A stretch of 64,000 nucleotides of DNA, taken from positions 1 through 64,000 of the forward strand of contig CALYOP010000006.1 of NCBI GenBank assembly GCA_945266285.1. Direction: 5' to 3'. The stretch is from an uncultured Commensalibacter sp. (lineage in GTDB: Bacteria; Pseudomonadota; Alphaproteobacteria; Acetobacterales; Acetobacteraceae). Below are positions 62,395 to 64,000 of the stretch, piece after piece. A program made the translations under genes and the position numbers. The stretch's first letter is position 1. Each line of letters opens with the position of its first letter. Below the pieces are notes generated by a model. That model worked only from the letters and a program-made list of their open reading frames with translations. It did not search any database and was not told the DNA's origin.

Positions 62395-63942
62395 ATGAAA
62401 TTGGGTAGGAAAAATAGCAAATACCTATTTTATTTTCTGGTATGCGGTTCTCTCATAACGATAAACCCGATTCATGATTGCTATGCTGCTAATAAAAAAG
62501 ATACAGCATCAGCTTCTGCTTTAGAAAAAAAGAATAATAATGATGGTAATAAAGAAGGCTGGTTTAATTTACTGCCTGAAAACAGTATTACCCATCATCA
62601 TTTGATACTTAATCAAAAGCCAATAGATTATACCGCAGAAGCCGGTACCCTTCTTTTAAGAAACAAAGATGGGGAACCTACTGCAAAAATGTTTTTTGTA
62701 TCCTATACATTAAACAATCCTTTAAAAAAGGATCGACCCATTTCATTTTTCTTTAATGGAGGTCCCGGCGCAGGAAGTGCTTATTTAAACCTGGGTGTAG
62801 CTGGACCAGAGGTAATTAACTTTCCCGATCATAATCCAGCCGATGGTGTTCATGCTAAACAAGTTCCTAACCCTGATAGTTGGTTAAGCTTTACCGATAT
62901 GGTTTTTATCGATGCCGTCGACACGGGTTACAGCGTATCATCGGTCAAACCAGAAGAAGCCGCAAAAGAATTTTATAATACTAAAAAGGATGCCAAAACA
63001 TTTGCACAAGCCATTCAACTTTGGCTTAGCAATCACCATCGAGCAAACACACCGATTTGGCTTGTTGGAGAAAGTTATGGTGGCATACGATCCGTCGAAG
63101 TCTGCAAAGCGCTTTTGATGGATCAGAATATCCTCATTAACGGTATCATCATGATTTCTCCTACCATTGAAATGGGTTATCTTGATTTGACCGATAATCC
63201 TTTAGCCGATGCTTTTATTATTCCTTCCTATATTGCTGCCCATCTGGAAAATACCCACCAACTCAATACACAAAAAATAGATGACGCTTATCATTATGCT
63301 TTGAATGATTATTTGCATTTTATGATTAACCCACCGGCAAAGAAACAAGAAGCCGAAGCATTTTATGCAAATTTAAGTAATAAAACTGGTTTACCCATTA
63401 CTGTTATTGCACAAAATCGTGGCGTTCTTGATCCATCTGCACACGCTATTCGAAGCCGTAATGGAAAACTTTATAGCGTTTATGACGCGACCCTATCCAT
63501 TGATGATCCTTTCCCAGAGGGTATTGATAATAATGATAGTCCTGAACCAATTTTAGCGGGTTTCGGTCGGATTTACGGCAGTTTCTTTGACCGTTATGCA
63601 GCGCAGCAATTACAATTTAAGTCTCCAATGACTTATAAATTATTAAATATGCATCTTAACAGCAAATGGGATTACAAAGATCATGATTTTTCCATTGTAA
63701 GAGGCACATCCGATCTCCGTAAACTCATGGCCTTAAATCCCTCTATGAAGCTTTTTATCGCTCATGGTTATTTTGATTTGGTATGCCCTTTTGCTACTTC
63801 AAAATGGATTATGGAACATATGCCTGTCGGCCGTGATCGTATTACGCTCAAACTTTATAAAGGCGGTCATATGCTTTATACACGCCCAGATAGTCGTGCT
63901 GCGCTATCTCATGATGTTCGCCTTTTATACCAAGAAAATTAG
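62395..63942 (+). CDS. S10-family serine carboxypeptidase-like protein
   Basis: A 515-residue exported enzyme (ATG 62395 has GGAG at 6-7 nt; an ATG four codons earlier is also open). A signal peptide covers about 1-31. The S10 signatures FFFNGGPGAGSAY, the nucleophile LVGESYGG (about 225-230), the Asp region HGYFDLVCPF and the C-terminal KGGHM with the catalytic His are all present. Serine carboxypeptidases remove C-terminal residues, preferring acid pH, which fits an acid-forming bacterium. Likely periplasmic. No close partner genes. Confidence 0.9.
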   Translation: MKLGRKNSKYLFYFLVCGSLITINPIHDCYAANKKDTASASALEKKNNNDGNKEGWFNLLPENSITHHHLILNQKPIDYTAEAGTLLLRNKDGEPTAKMFFVSYTLNNPLKKDRPISFFFNGGPGAGSAYLNLGVAGPEVINFPDHNPADGVHAKQVPNPDSWLSFTDMVFIDAVDTGYSVSSVKPEEAAKEFYNTKKDAKTFAQAIQLWLSNHHRANTPIWLVGESYGGIRSVEVCKALLMDQNILINGIIMISPTIEMGYLDLTDNPLADAFIIPSYIAAHLENTHQLNTQKIDDAYHYALNDYLHFMINPPAKKQEAEAFYANLSNKTGLPITVIAQNRGVLDPSAHAIRSRNGKLYSVYDATLSIDDPFPEGIDNNDSPEPILAGFGRIYGSFFDRYAAQQLQFKSPMTYKLLNMHLNSKWDYKDHDFSIVRGTSDLRKLMALNPSMKLFIAHGYFDLVCPFATSKWIMEHMPVGRDRITLKLYKGGHMLYTRPDSRAALSHDVRLLYQEN

Positions 63943-64000
63943 AGGTCATGACTTCTTTATGAAGCCTTCAATAATTTATCAAAATTCACTTACGACCCTG

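Overview
The window looks like a chromosomal segment of an AT-rich alphaproteobacterium. The best fit is a low-GC member of the Acetobacteraceae such as Commensalibacter; this is an inference, not a database match. Supporting it are alphaproteobacterial markers: a condensing-type 5-aminolevulinate synthase (hemA), a bacterial NDUFA12 homologue next to mlaD and a DUF2155 gene, the ubiK/csaA-like/proC/TetR-like block, and the dapF-mtaB-ftsY and gap-pgk orders. I saw no insertion sequence, prophage, CRISPR array or rRNA. One tRNA (Gln, anticodon TTG) is present.

Layout. Positions 1-890 hold no intact gene but may hold decayed coding sequence. 891-5596 (minus) is a two-gene glycosyltransferase unit: a TPR/GT-D protein and a 1107-residue double GT4 enzyme. 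5597-6896 is a 1.3 kb gene-poor AT-rich stretch. 6897-10127 carries a UDP-sugar epimerase, a small unannotated-type ORF, dps, a DUF192 protein and a metallo-beta-lactamase-fold hydrolase. 10375-23228 is mostly minus-strand housekeeping: a CHAP protein (plus strand), rlmH-rsfS-nadD-proA, ychF-pth-rplY, a phosphatase, prs, a lipoprotein, and pgeF-midA-like-lgt with hldD. 23337-26433 runs on the plus strand: ubiK, csaA-like, proC, a TetR-like protein, tRNA-Gln and a YgjP-like metalloprotease.

26579-37174 is the most distinctive accessory region. It holds an RgpF-type protein, a 944-residue double GT4 enzyme, two tandem paralogous RTX/beta-roll proteins without signal peptides, and a 1015-residue GT4-GT2 fusion. 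With 891-5596 there are three giant glycosyltransferases that share one unusual GT4-like module carrying an acidic [DE]xDD motif. I infer a surface polysaccharide or protein-glycosylation function, perhaps acting on the RTX-like proteins. No type I secretion genes are visible in the window.

37305-49242 returns to housekeeping: YnfA, nadE, dsbB, otsA-otsB, DUF2155, mlaD, NDUFA12, a stand-alone NrdJ C-terminal-like protein, ridA, recA and a divergent gamma-glutamyltransferase-like lipoprotein. 49530-64000 contains a DsbA-like protein, hemA, a proline-rich lipoprotein, gap-pgk, a small membrane protein, dapF-mtaB-ftsY, a methyltransferase, a DEAD-box helicase with DbpA-type tail, an Arg-rich secreted protein and an S10-family peptidase. 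Many genes overlap by 1-8 bp (TAATG, ATGA junctions), which points to translational coupling. Clear hairpin terminators separate most transcription units. Some genes seem to use GTG, TTG or, for rsfS, possibly ATT starts.
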